DNA of 64,000 nt from NCBI GenBank assembly GCA_036435485.1, contig CM071596.1:60189001-60253000 (forward strand). Direction: 5' to 3'. Below the pieces are notes generated by a model that saw only the letters and a list, made by a program, of their open reading frames with translations, ran no database searches and was not told the DNA's origin. This document shows positions 33,083 to 44,000 of the stretch, piece by piece (positions within the stretch are counted from its first letter, which is position 1; each line of letters starts with the position of its first letter). The translations under genes were made by a program, and so were the position numbers. This DNA comes from Saposhnikovia divaricata (taxonomy: Eukaryota; Streptophyta; Magnoliopsida; Apiales; Apiaceae).

Positions 33083-33948
33083 TTTTGTAGATTTTAATAC
33101 TTCCGAACTTGTAATGTTTAACTTTGCCTTCGGGCTCTTTATTCGTGCCTTCGGGCTTGTAATACTTTACTTTGCCTTCGGGCTTGTTTTATTTAAGTTT
33201 GCCTTAGCATAATATTCTTCTTTTATGCGTCTTCGGCTTCGGCCTTAATTTGGCTTCTGTTTCTGTTCATGCGTCTTTGGCTATGTTTTGCCTTAGCATG
33301 ATTTTTCTTTTTTATGCCTCTTCGGCTTCATTTTGCCTTAGCATATTTATTTTATTTTTATTTTTATGCGTCTTCGGCATTATATTGCCTTGGCATAATT
33401 ACTTATATTTTTATGCATCTTCGGCCATTTTCGCCTTAGCATAATTACTTGTATTTTTGTGCATCTTTGGTCGTAACCTAGCTGCCCCCAAGTATTCAAG
33501 GGGTTTTGTAAATGATTAAGGTCTCATTCGGTCGGCTGAAAAATATTTTCTCCCGGCCTTAATTAATGTCAAAGCAACTTGAATACTAAGACAATTTTGT
33601 GAGAGGCCAAATTTTATTCGGTCGGCCCCAAATTTGGATTCGTCAAGTATTTGTAGCTTAAAACACAATGTACTTGAATACTACCGGTAAGTTAAAGGGC
33701 GCATGTTTTATACGGTCGGCCCCAAACATGGGTCTATTAAGCTTAATATTGCGTACTTAGCTTTTAGGCTATAAATGTACTTAGCTTAACAATAACGGAT
33801 AAAAAATGGAGCAAAACAATCTTTTCATTAATCATGCAACTCTTACATAGATTTAATTACAGATTGATGCTAGCTTATGGAATTCAGAATAACGTTGCAT
33901 AAGACAAAATACTGAAGTAAAAAAGCAATAAAGGTTGGACCAGTATGC
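33083..33948. other. Spacer between Tat integrase and antisense ORF
   Basis: No gene. It contains five or more diverged units of about 55-60 bp built on 'tgcgtcttcggc...ttgccttagcataattatttt' (33200-33460), then AT-rich sequence. The units lie in the 3' untranslated part of the antisense transcript. Confidence 0.6.
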
Positions 33949-35559
33949 TTACTGGTAGAAACGGCGAAGGCGAGTGGCGTGCCAGGTGTTTTTGACTGGG
34001 CTGCCGTCCGGATGAGCCAATTTGTAGGTGCCTGGTCGGACCACTTCAATTACCACATATGGACCTTCCCAGTTGGGCATAAGCTTGCCTTTTTTTGCTG
34101 GCATGGAGGTGGCTAACTCCCGAAGCACTAAGTCCCCGGCTCGAAAAGATCTCTTCTTTACCCCCGAATCATAGTACTGGGCTGCCTGCAGTTGGTACCT
34201 TAAGTTTCTTTGGTGGGTAGCCTCTCTTTCTTCTTCTAGTAAGTCCACATTTGCTCGAAGTCCGAACTCATTTGTCTCCACGTTAAACGTTTCTGTTCGG
34301 TACGACTCTAAACCAACTTCGACAGGTAGAAGGGCATCAGTTCCGAAGGCCAGTTTGAAAGGTGTTTCCCCGGTGGAAGATCTTGTAGTGGTTCGGTAAG
34401 CCCATAGGACCCATGGTAGTTCTTCAGCCCAAAGTCCCTTAGCTTCCCCCAGCCTTTTCTTGATTCCATCAAAAATGATTTTGTTGGCCGCCTCGATCGC
34501 CCCATTTCCCTGGGGATGCCCTACCGAACTGAACTTCTGTTTTATCCCGAATTGAGCCAGGAATTTTCTGAACTTGCTCCCAATGAATTGAGTACCGTTA
34601 TCGGACACACAAACCATAGGTATGCCGAACCTCAAGATGATCTGTTCCAGCATGAATTTCTTCGCGGCCTCTTCGGTGATGGCCGAAAGGGGTTTTGCTT
34701 CTATCCACTTTGTCATATAGTCGATTGCCACAATACAGTATTTCGCTTGCTTAGTGCTGGTGGGTAGGATCCCCACAATATCGACCGCCCACATAGCAAA
34801 TGGGATCGGGCTAAGGACTGAAGACATCTCTTCGGGAGGTTGCTTCGGGATTGTGCTGAATATCTGGCACTGCTTGCATTTCTTTGCATACTCTGTGGCG
34901 TCTTCTTTCATTTTTGGCCAGAAGAATCCCTGCCTAAGGATCTTGAGGGCTAAGGATCGTCCTGCCAAATGTTCTCCACAAATCCCTTCATGAACCGTCT
35001 CCAAAGCAAGCTGTTGTTCATCTTTGTCTAAACATCTGAGTAGCGGCTGGCTTACCGATCGTCTGAACAAACGGCCCCCGACCAGAGTGTAATTTCCCGA
35101 CCGATACTTAACCTTCTGTGCTTCCCTTCGGTCAAGTGGTAGGATGCCTTTTTCCAAGAAGGCCCTGATGGGAGTCATCCAATTGACCCCTTGATGAATT
35201 TCCATGCACTGCTTCTTGTCTATCGAAGGTGTCTTTACTTCGGTCAGATAGATGGACCCACTTAGGTTTTGGGTTTCTGCCGAAGCTAACCTCGAGAGGG
35301 CGTCTGCCCGACTGTTGTTTTCTCTAGCTACTTGAGTTAACTCGAAAGTTTCAAACAGCCAAGATTGTTCACGTACCTTAAGGGCGTATGCCTTGGTTCG
35401 GGGATCTTTTTGCCCATACTCTCCTGAGAACTGTTTTACCACCAACATTGAATCACTGAACGCCCTTATGTGCTTAACCTCCAAATTTCTTGCCAAATCT
35501 AGCCCGGCCAAGAGTGCTTCATATTCGGCTTCGTTGTTCGTCAACGGGAAAGTGAACCT
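33949..35559 (-). pseudogene. Tat RNase H (partial) and integrase
   Basis: Replication enzymes of the Tat element. The frame starts in LTR-derived sequence at 35613; true pol begins about 35559 with the end of RNase H (NNEAEYEALLAGLDLARN, FSDSMLVVKQ), then a linker. The integrase zinc domain follows (HEGICGEHLAGR...KCKQCQ). The core has MWAVDIVG (first Asp), VSDNGTQF (second) and NGAIEAANK (Glu). It ends naturally after a GAGDLV-like C-terminal domain with NTWHATRLRRFYQ. RT and the first part of RNase H are deleted. The reading frame itself is intact. Confidence 0.88.
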
Positions 35560-35776
35560 GATAACTGCCAGAATAGAGAATAAGAAGGTTAACAGAGGTT
35601 TGATATCATTCATTCAATCACTTACACACAACACAAACACTCTGCGTTTACCTTTATTCATAAAAACCAGTTAACTTATTCTCACACCGGAGGTGAATCG
35701 GGGGGCCACACCCTCGCATTCTTCTTCAATTGCAGGTCCGACCGAACGGATACACCGACGGAAATTGGTTGCAACA
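35560..35776 (+). repeat. Inner half of a Tat LTR, inverted
   Basis: 217 bp identical by eye to the complement of 29955-30171. It runs into the primer site TGGCGCCGTCTGTGGGAA at 35779-35796, so it is the 3' part of a 5' LTR. The outer ~180 bp of this LTR are missing at the 35560 junction. Confidence 0.88.
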
Positions 35777-35834
35777 TTTGGCGCCGTCTGTGGGAAACAC
35801 AGAGTTACGTTTGTGTTGGATTATATTGTTAGTA

Positions 35835-36740
35835 ATGGCGAACGAAACCGAGATACCAACGGCTGACGATGGCACTATGGCTGTAAACACTCGCACCACT
35901 CCTCCCATCACCCCAAGACATTTGATTTTCGACGAAGAGGGGGACATACCGTCTCCCGAAGAGCAACGGGAAATTCTGATGAAGTGGCGAGAAGAACAAA
36001 AAGCCAAGGGGAAACGGAAAGAGATAGAGAAAGAGAAAAGCAGCAGGGAGGCCGAACGTCTGGCCAAAAAAAGGGAGGCCGACCGTTTGAGGCTAGAAGC
36101 CCTAAAGATCCAAAGGGAGGAGATCGAGTTACAGGAAAAGGTACTCCGCGAGGCTCTAGAAGCCGAAGACCCGGAGTTGGACGACCGAAGAGACAAAAGA
36201 CCAAGAACCAGAATTGATGAAGATGAGTCAGGGGACTCTGAATCAAACTCGAGGAGAACCCGGTCAAAGGTGGTTTATACCTCCGATTCGGAAGAGGAGG
36301 GTCCACATACGGACGATCGCATCCGGAGAATTGAGAAGGCCATGTTTGGAGAGAGAAAGGTTAGCCACGAGCCAGTGGTGACCGAAGACGTCGAACACTT
36401 TCGACCGCCTCCCGGAAGGCAGTTCCCGAAGATGAATGAATTTAACGGAAAAGGTGACCCCGAAGATCATTGTGAGAAATATGAATCGCTCATGACTGGG
36501 ATGGGGCACTGCGATGTGATGCTATGTAAGATGTTCAAGACCTACCTGAAAGGGAATGCATCCATGTGGTACAGGTCGCTGAGACCTAGGTCGATAGGCT
36601 CGTATGAGCAAGTGAAGAAAAAATTCTTAAGGCACTACTCACATTTGTGCCGAAGAGAGAAGGATACTGAAGCACTGATCCACTGCAGGCAAGGGCCGAA
36701 CGAAGATTTGGGTGATTACTTAGCAAGGTTCAAAGAAGAA
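35835..36740 (+). pseudogene. Tat gag, C-terminally truncated
   Basis: Starts at ATG 35835, 38 bases after the primer site. About 300 residues remain: a highly charged Glu/Lys/Arg coiled region (residues 40-115), a linker, and the retrotransposon gag core (PPPGRQFPKMNEFNGKGDPE through NEDLGDYLARFKEEV). The natural sequence stops at about 36740, where LTR-end sequence takes over and adds 17 foreign codons to a stop at 36791. It lies inverted relative to the integrase block. Confidence 0.85.
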
Positions 36741-36760
36741 GTTGGGCCTCTAACAGACAC

Positions 36761-37700
36761 CACAACAAAACACAACTCTCTTATCAGGTAAAAGAGGTGC
36801 TTACCTAAAATTATTACATTGTTGGCCATGCCACCTCTTTTATACATTTCGCTAAACATAGGATTTACAGATCTATTTAGTATATTAATGTTAATGGAGT
36901 AATGGGTATTTAGCGGAAGTCTTAAGATGCTAGCAAGATGGTCCAGATGGATGCATAAGTAATGATACCTAATTGGTATAGATATGTAGATGGCAACGTT
37001 TACAATCACTCTCCCAACTGAACCATTAGTAATTGAGGTCAGCAGTTATTCTTCTAGACTGAGAATATTTATTTAATGAAGTGCTTGATCGTTGTTTAAC
37101 TATTAGTTAAGCAATAGAGCAAAAATGCAGAATCTATGTCCAAGATTTCATCTTTTTTAATACTGTAACTTCAGTATCCGAAAACATGTTCCTTTGTCAA
37201 AAAATGCACAACTCGTTGAGTACCAAGTTTTGCATAATATTACCTTGGTGCATCAGTTCGCCAGTTCCTCATACTAATTTGCAAACTTTGGTTATAACTA
37301 TTAGTAGTGTTATATGTAGATTTTTTCTATTTTTTCGAAAATCCTGAAAGAAACCGTTTTACCCTGATATAACAATACTTCGAATTTTGGGAGTTCTTTA
37401 GGAAATGAGTTAGTTGTACTGTGTTTTCTGTCACCAATCTGTCTCCGGGTTGCAAGATCTCTCTTTTTGTTATATATCCGACATTTGTACTGTTTGATTG
37501 TATTGCACGATCGTTCTGCAAAAATTTGTGTTCTGATCTTTTTCTGCACTACCCCGTTATGTAGTGGTTTAAGTCTGTAAACATAATCAATTGGGAGTTG
37601 GGTTTTCAACTTGTTAATAAGCTAACTTTCAGAACAGCACTTTTACATGCTACTTAAATCAGTCTCTTAAAAAAGCAAGAGACCAGTGATTCACAATTTA
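36761..37700. other. Spacer to the right of the Tat insertion
   Basis: No convincing gene. An 11-bp perfect stem, TAAAAGAGGTG (about 36788) with CACCTCTTTTA (about 36832), could form a hairpin. Remaining ORFs are short and low-complexity. Confidence 0.45.
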
Positions 37701-37889
37701 ACGATTGAGCTATCTTGTCTTCTTCAATCTTTTTGGAGTTGAGTTGATAATTGAGCTTTAAGTGAAATCTTCATGTTTACAAATATTTATAAAGAACTTA
37801 GACTCGTTGTGCTTGTTAGGCAGCCCATCTTGTTCTTACCAAACTACAAACTTCACCAACCTCTCACCAAACTCCACCAAACCCCACAC

Positions 37890-38490
37890 CTACTACATCT
37901 TCCCCTCTATAAATACCCCCTCTCCCTTCATTACCAAAACACACCAAAACATCTTACTCTCTTCTCTTCATCATAGCTGCTAGATAGTCCGTCCAGTAGG
38001 AAACTTACCTTGCGGTAGTTGCAGGTCAGAATAGGGGGCCCTCGTGCTTCTCTCTTCTTTCGTTTCGGGTGAATTAGTGTGAGAGTTTGGTCGGGCTGTA
38101 GCTATCTGGGTTTACAGCATTAGGAGTTCGTCCAGCCATTGCAGTCGCAACAAGGGGAGTTCTCCAGGTTATTCGCAACAAGGGGAGTTCTCCAGGTTAT
38201 TCGGTCAAATACCGAAGGAACAGTTCTGTCCAGGTTATCCGGTCCAGTACCGAAGGAATAGTTAATCGTTATATTACTATTCAGGTGTACCTCAAGTGTT
38301 ACTTTGTAAACTTGAGAGAGAATATTGTAACCATTATTATCATTATAGTGGAAACATTCGGAGTTGGTCCCGTGGTTTTTACCTCTTTGCTTTAAGGGGG
38401 TTTTTCACGTATAAATCTTGGTGTTCATCTGTGAATATCTGTTATTATTATTGACTTTATAATCTCCGTATTTAATTTACGCAAAGACAG
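37890..38490 (+). other. Possible LTR or promoter remnant with 28-bp tandem repeat
   Basis: CTATAAATACCCC (about 37911) is a good TATA box. Downstream, the segment ending GTGGTTTTTACCTC...CACGTATAAATCTTGG resembles the 3' end of some plant copia LTRs. A 28-bp unit (cgcaacaaggggagttctcc and 8 more bases) is repeated in tandem near 38148-38203, with 'aggttatycggtcmarTaccgaagga' units after it. No partner LTR or target duplication is certain. Confidence 0.3.
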
Positions 38491-38524
38491 GAAATGTGAT
38501 AATGCTCCTTGCTCCACTCTACCA

Positions 38525-38675
38525 CACTTTCCCTCTTCCGGCGATGTTTGGACGGAGATGTGGTGTTTCTTTTCCCTCTTCCGGCAGTGTTTGGGCGGAG
38601 ATGTGGTGTTGCAGTCGCACCTGTCCCTCTTCCGGCGGTGTCGGGACGGAGATGTGCTGTTGCTGTCGGAAGGGA
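38525..38675. repeat. Three tandem ~45-50 bp units (CCCTCTTCCGGCR)
   Basis: Units start near 38528, 38573 and 38624, each with CCCTCTTCCGGC, then a variable short stretch, CGGAGATGTG and TGTT. Open frames on both strands in this stretch reflect the repeat and are not supported as genes. Confidence 0.7.
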
Positions 38676-38893
38676 GTCTGCAAAACAATGCTTGGCCGGG
38701 GGTGGTGGCCGTCAAGCACCTCCGGCGTGAGAGTAAGTAACTTGGTGGTGGAGAATACAAGAAACAATATCGGAAAATGCAACTACTAGTGACTGAGATT
38801 TAGAGAGCATATGTGAAGTGTGAGAGTATGTGAGAGAATAATGAAAAATTTTCAGCCCCCAAAATGTGTGAGTTTACCTTGGTATTTATAGAG

Positions 38894-38986
38894 GGCTGAG
38901 CATCCGGTCGGTTCGGTCCCAAAAAACCGGATCGAACTGGTTCGGTTCGGTTTTTTGGGTTCGGACCGGTTTTGCTCGGCCCTAGT
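38894..38986. mobile_element. Short foldback element (CCGGTTCGG-rich, ~93 bp)
   Basis: The left arm AGGGCTGAGCATCCGGTCGG pairs with the right arm, whose complement reads AGGGCCGAGCAAAACCGGTC; both then have CCCAAAAAACCG. The whole unit folds into one hairpin. Family unknown; a MITE-like hairpin. Confidence 0.6.
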
Positions 38987-39000
38987 GTTACCTCCTTTTG

Positions 39001-39278
39001 TCCGGAAGAATGTGTTGGAGGAAGAATGTGCCTTTTGTCCGGAAGAATGTGTTGGGGGAAGAATGTGCCTTTTGTCCGGAAGAATGTGCTGGAGGAAGAA
39101 TGTGCCTTTTGTCCGGAAGAATGTGCTGGAGGAAGAATGTGCCTTCTGTCCGGAAGAATGTGCTGGAGGAAGAATGTGCCATTTGTCCGGAAGAATGTGC
39201 TGGAAGAAGAATGTGCCTTTTGTCCGGAAGAATGTGCTGGAGGAAGAATGTGCCTTTTGTCCGGAAGAATGTGTCTTG
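39001..39278. repeat. 37-bp minisatellite, seven full copies and a partial
   Basis: The unit begins TCCGGAAGAATGTGYTGGAG, total 37 bp, starting at 39001, 39038, 39075, 39112, 39149, 39186, 39223 and (partial) 39260. Each unit holds two GAAGAATGTG half-repeats. Because 37 is not a multiple of three, all three forward frames are open and encode the same peptide out of phase. Confidence 0.92.
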
Positions 39279-39509
39279 TCTTAGCTTATTTTTCTTAGTC
39301 AACTTCGGGGTGTGGCAAGTTGTCCGTCATATGTTCTCGGGACATAGTTAGATCAGAAGGGTAAAAGAGTTTTCTTCGGGAGGGTATTAACATTGCCCCC
39401 CACTCCTTCAACTTACTTTAGTGGGTTGGAGGAGTAAATGCATAGTGCTGATATGCTTTTTGATTTTTATATTTTCAACGACTCTTTGTAACGGCTAGCT
39501 ACTGGAGGC

Positions 39510-39517
39510 TTATAAAT
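39510..39517 (+). promoter_or_regulatory. TATA box upstream of the GRF zinc-finger ORF
   Basis: TTATAAAT lies about 98 bp before the ATG at 39608, a normal plant distance for a TATA box and a short leader. Confidence 0.45.
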
Positions 39518-39607
39518 ACTTGGGTTTCCTTCAAGAGTTGGGATATCATATTTTCTTAAAATCTTTCATCTCTTGCTTCCTTTGTTGTAGGTCTTGAGAA
39601 ATTCTTC

Positions 39608-39790
39608 ATGGAGGGAAGGAGGACCACTTGCTATTGTAACATACCCGTGATTGTGAAAACCATATGGGTCGGAAGCAATGCTGGTCGGAGGTTTGAGCGT
39701 TGTGCCACCAGGGAGTGTCACTATGACATTTGGATAGATGAGCCTCTTGGTGCCCCCCCCCAAGCGTTGTTAGTGGGGAGTACCCACTAG
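39608..39790 (+). CDS. Small GRF-type zinc-finger protein
   Basis: 60 residues. Cysteines C8, C10, C32 and C37 with GRRFERC and HYDIWIDE match the GRF zinc finger (CxC...GRRFxxC...C...F/W.D), a zinc-binding module in plant and animal nucleic-acid proteins. The finger fills most of the protein; residues 46-60 look like arbitrary extension into repeat DNA. It may be an independent mini-protein or the first exon of a larger gene cut off by the repeats downstream. The ATG at 39608 sits about 100 bp below a TATA box. Function beyond zinc/nucleic-acid binding is not known. Confidence 0.6.
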   Translation: MEGRRTTCYCNIPVIVKTIWVGSNAGRRFERCATRECHYDIWIDEPLGAPPQALLVGSTH

Positions 39791-40230
39791 CAATGGTGAT
39801 AAAAATAAAATATGAAATTTGCATAAGTGTTTATAGGGCAATAAGGCTATTTTGTGAGATGGAAGGAGTTTGGTTCCTCCCTAAAATTTTTCTAAGTTTT
39901 TCTTTGAGAAGGAAGGAAATTTGGAGGAGGAAAAAGGAATTTGTGACCCCCTAAAATTTTACCAGGTTTGAATTTGGTGCCCCCCCAGACATTGTTAGTG
40001 GGAAGTGGCCACTAGCAATGGTGATAAAAATAAAATATGAAATTTGCATAAGTGTTTATAGGGCAATGAGGCTATTTTGTGAGATGGAAGGAGTTTGGTG
40101 CCTCCCCAAAATTTTTCTAAGTTTTTCTTTGAGAAGGAAGGAAATTTGGAGGAGGAAAATGGAATTCTTGCCCCCCTAAAATTTTACCAAGTTTGAATTT
40201 GTTGTCCCCCTGAAATTTTATTACGTCTGA
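39749..40230. repeat. Direct repeat of about 222 bp, two copies
   Basis: Copy 1 (about 39749-39970) and copy 2 (about 39972-40195) share GTTAGTGGGRAGTRSCCACT, TAAAATATGAAATTTGCATA and AAGTGTTTATAGGGCAAT. A third, diverged start lies at about 40233. Copy 1 begins inside the 3' end of the GRF ORF. Confidence 0.75.
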
Positions 40231-40489
40231 ATTTGGTGCCCCCCAGACATTGTTGGCGGATAGTGTCCGCTAGCAAAGGTCTCAAAACTGAAATAAAAAA
40301 AAACTTGTAAATGTTTATATTTGAGTGCAGGAATTTTTGTAAGGAAGAAGGATTTTTTGTGGAGAGGAGTGATTTGGTGAGGAGGAAGTAATTTTTTGAG
40401 GAAGGATAAAGTGATTTTTGTGGGGAGGATGAATTTAGTGTCCCATTAACATTTTCATAAATTTGAATTTTGGTGCCCCCAGGGATTAT

Positions 40490-40860
40490 TAGTGGGAGGT
40501 GGAAGGAATTTGGAGGAGGAATGCATTTTTGTGGGGAGGAGGGATTTTGAGGAGGAAGGAATTTTTGTGGGGAGGAGGGATTTTGGAGGATGAAGGAATT
40601 TTTGTGGGGAGGAGGGATTTGGAGGAGGAAGGAATTTTTATGGGGAGGAGGGATTTTGGAGGAGGGAGTATTTTTTGAGTAGGAAGATTTTTTGTTGGGA
40701 GGAGGAATTTTGTGGGAAGAATGTCATTGGAGAAGGGATTTTGTTGGAAGAATGCCATTTTGTGTGGAGAAGGAATTTTGTTGGAAGAATGCCATCTTGT
40801 GTGGAGAAGGAATTTTGTTGGAAGAATGCCATTTTGTGTGGGGAAGGAATTTTGAGACAT
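40490..40860. repeat. Purine-rich minisatellites (38-41 bp units)
   Basis: First block (40500-40670): four units of 'gaaggaatttttgtggggag' plus 'gagggattttggag'. Second block (40720-40855): four units of 'gaattttgttggaagaatgc' plus 'cattttgtgtggagaag'. Long ORFs on both strands here are repeat artefacts. Confidence 0.75.
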
Positions 40861-41069
40861 ATGTAAAGATTTTGTAATAATTTTACAATAAAAATAATAA
40901 TGTATAATAAATTTTATTATGACAAATTTTATTGTGTCAAATAATTGAATTTTTGTGTGTCCTAATTTTTGTGTTGATGTTTTGATAAACGCCACGAATA
41001 TAAACCTGAAAAAAATAAAATTATTTGACCATATTTGAATTTGTGTAAGTGAAACGAGGGGTAAGATGT

Positions 41070-44000
41070 TGTAAGAACCCAGATTTTGGGTGGAATTAAA
41101 ACTTTTATGTATTTAATGATGTAACAATGAATAGTGGATATAGCTACAGTGTAATAATTGATAATTGGGAAAGAATGAATGGAATTCGACTTTATTATGT
41201 TTATGTCTTGAAGAATGTTAAAGGGTGACAACATAGGTAAGAATAATCTATCTTCTAAAGGAATAAGATATGGCAACTTCAAGCAAGAGAATACTCTCAT
41301 GTCATCCAGATCGATAACGATTAATCCAGTAGTTCCGTAAAAAGGTTAAGGAACGATCGAAAGAGAATACGGACAATTATACAACCCTAAGAGAACAAGT
41401 AAAGAATACAGAATGAATAGTGTTTTGGTGGGAGTATATAATAATATGAGACGACACTATATAGAAGTATTCGGAACGGATTTCCGAGTTCGTATTAGTG
41501 ATCCAGGGGGAAAATAAGTGTATGTAAAAGCTGTCGGATTCTGAAAAACCGCACTTTTATTTTCTCCGAGAGTTCCCTGGACACTGATAGCCTTAAGTAT
41601 TTAACGAATGGATTAAAGGAATATAAAATGGAAAGTTAGAATGAAAGATGGAGAATGAAAGTATTAATATTAAAAAGGATTCCCGGTAAACCCTAATTAG
41701 AAATCCGTGAAATATTCTCACGAACGATCAATCGAAACGGGTAATAACCGGACACCGAAACAAGCAGAGGAAGCAAGAGTCTTGTGCAAGCTACTAGTAT
41801 AAATATCTAGTAACTAAACTAGAAGCAAGGAACTAGCACCTTAGAGGAAGAACCAAGTACTTAGCAAGTAACTACCTAGTTAAGTATTAACCACCACAAA
41901 ACCAACACATGTCTTGCCATTTGATCATCCAACACCTCATCACTTTATTAAAGTGACTTTTACAAGATATTATGTTGTAAGTGGATGAGAGTGAAGGAGA
42001 TTAAAACACAAAAAAATCAAAGAACCAAGCAACTCTCTCCCCCCTTGCAAACAAAAGCATTCGGCCATACCCCTTAATTCAAAATCCAAACTCAACCTTC
42101 CTACCATTGTTTGTTCTTGAAATAATTAAGGTGGGTCTTACATTTCATAAAACTTATCTCCTCAAAATCTTAGCTTCAAACTCATCCATTTCCATTTTCA
42201 AAAAAATCAAACAAGAGGAGGGTGAATAGTGTTCATCATATACTAACTTTGTTTTCTTGATTTTCCATGGTTAATCTAGCAAGCATAATCACTCCTAAGG
42301 ACCATACAAGGCTTAGTAAGGCTATATCACTATCTAAGGAAGGTATAAAGCTCTTGAAACCCTAACCCTTGTTTAAGATTTAAGCATGTTTATGATAGTT
42401 ATAACTTAGTTATGGTTATGTTAAAGTTATAAGCATGATTATGTATGGATTTTGGATTAATGATGTAAATAGCTAGATGAACGGAAAGGCATTGCTTGGC
42501 CTCAGTTCATGTATATAAGTCATGTATATGTTGTTTGGGTTGGATGCTATGTTTATGGGAAGATTCGAAATTGATAGATATTCGATTTACAGCCGTTATA
42601 ATGCCCGATTTTACAATACCATGTTTTGTATGCCATTTTCCATGTCGAACCCCTACTGTCCAGAGACCTTATCTGCCATGATAGGATAGGTAATGTTCTA
42701 AGATTCGTTTTGATATAAAGATCACGTGAAACGGACTTACGGTTTAGGATTTATGACCAAATTACTAAAAGTAGTTCGAATCCGTAAACGAAAGTTCGTA
42801 ACTGAAATTGAACCCTCGTAAGCTATGTAACGTCATGGCGAATCTTGGTAAATAAATACTAGGGGTAAGAAGGAAGGTGTGAAAGAAAACCGTATGTCAA
42901 AAAGAGCATTTTTCGATTTATTAAAAATGTTCGAGTCAAGGTTAAACGCGAACGAACCCCTAAAAGACGACTCTTTTATAACTTTGGTAAAACACTTAGA
43001 AAACGGGCGATAAAACTCGGAGTAAAATATTGGTTCGTAACGATCAACCTTAGAACTCATATGACTTAAGTATGTCCCAAGTATAAGTGCAGTGACATGT
43101 CGTATTAACGAACGAATGTCGGGTCGGATCAGTGATAATAAGTAATCCACAAAAAGGGGTATAACGAGATAACTCGAGAACGTGTTTCGATTTAAGTATA
43201 ACTTAACTTTTAATATGTTAAGTGATTAATCCCGAATGCCTTGGCTATTTATAGATCACCAGGCTGAACCGGGACCCGCTACCACTACCCCTTACCGTAC
43301 TCGACTACCAGGCAAGTTTCAATTCCCTTCTTTTAGGCTGTTGTTGTGATTGAATAAATATATATATATGATTGCTGATATACATATGCCATTGCATGCA
43401 TGCCTACTTTCAAGTTGAATTGATATACTTGTTCCCTGAATGTTATTGTTGGCTTATAAGCCAGATAGTTAGATATCAGTTATAAGCCGAGGATTGTAAG
43501 ACCCTCATAGAAGGGCATATACATCTTATTAATCGAATATAGACCGGGAGTCAATATTCCTTGATATATCGAGATTACCTCGGAGGAAAATAATTAAGTA
43601 AATATTTTCTATTATTTGGGCGACGAATATTAGTTGAATATTCGTTCGAGACTAATTATTTTAACGATCCTTACTTCAAATAATTATTTGAACGTAACTA
43701 TTCAACGAATAATATTTCTCAATATTCATTCAGAGTCGAATTGATTATCGACTATTATTTCGAATATTCTTCTAAAGATGAGACTGTTAAATGAATATTA
43801 TTTGGATATTCTTTTAGATTATTATTTTATTAAATAAATATTACTTTTGAATATTCATTTAAGATATTAAATACTTGATGAATATTATTTTAATATTCAT
43901 CTGAAGCTTGATTTAATTATCGAATATTATCTCGAATATTCCTTAATGCTTGGATTACTAAATGAATATTACTTGATATTCATTTAGGATATTATTCATT

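Larger units (their letters stand above)
29955..36755 (-). mobile_element. Tat-type Ty3/gypsy retrotransposon, internally inverted and deleted
   Basis: Flanked by the direct repeat GACAC (29950-29954 and 36756-36760). The left end is a full LTR (29955-30352); the right end keeps only the outermost ~20 bp of the other LTR (36736-36755). Inside, on the minus strand, are RNase H-integrase (33949-35559) and an antisense spliced ORF between integrase and 3' LTR, the arrangement known for Tat elements. A block with the inner half of an LTR, primer site and gag (35560-36740) lies in the opposite orientation. Protease and RT are missing. Confidence 0.85.

Noticed and set aside
33021..33444. Hydrophobic plus-strand ORFs after the Tat antisense ORF
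   Set aside because: They translate a diverged tandem repeat in the 3' untranslated region.
37397..38487. Solo LTR bounded by GGAAA direct repeats
   Set aside because: GGAAA occurs at both proposed ends, but the termini (TGAGTTAG / AAAGACA) do not form a convincing inverted pair and no partner LTR exists; kept only as a low-confidence remnant.
38425..38789. Overlapping Arg/Cys-rich ORFs on both strands
   Set aside because: They come from three tandem ~45-50 bp units, and no recognisable protein results.
39001..39278. CRISPR-like regular repeat array
   Set aside because: Units are contiguous and lack unique spacers, and this is plant nuclear DNA.
38955..39351. Four overlapping cysteine-rich ORFs
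   Set aside because: All arise from the same 37-bp minisatellite in different frames and strands; there is no independent start or codon bias.
40489..40995. 168-residue minus-strand ORF
   Set aside because: Made of purine-rich minisatellite units; low complexity.
42496..43150. Short ORFs inside the chromovirus LTR (also at 53206-53860)
   Set aside because: Found in both LTR copies only because the LTR is duplicated; no domains, and unlike the 45209 exon they have no splice context.
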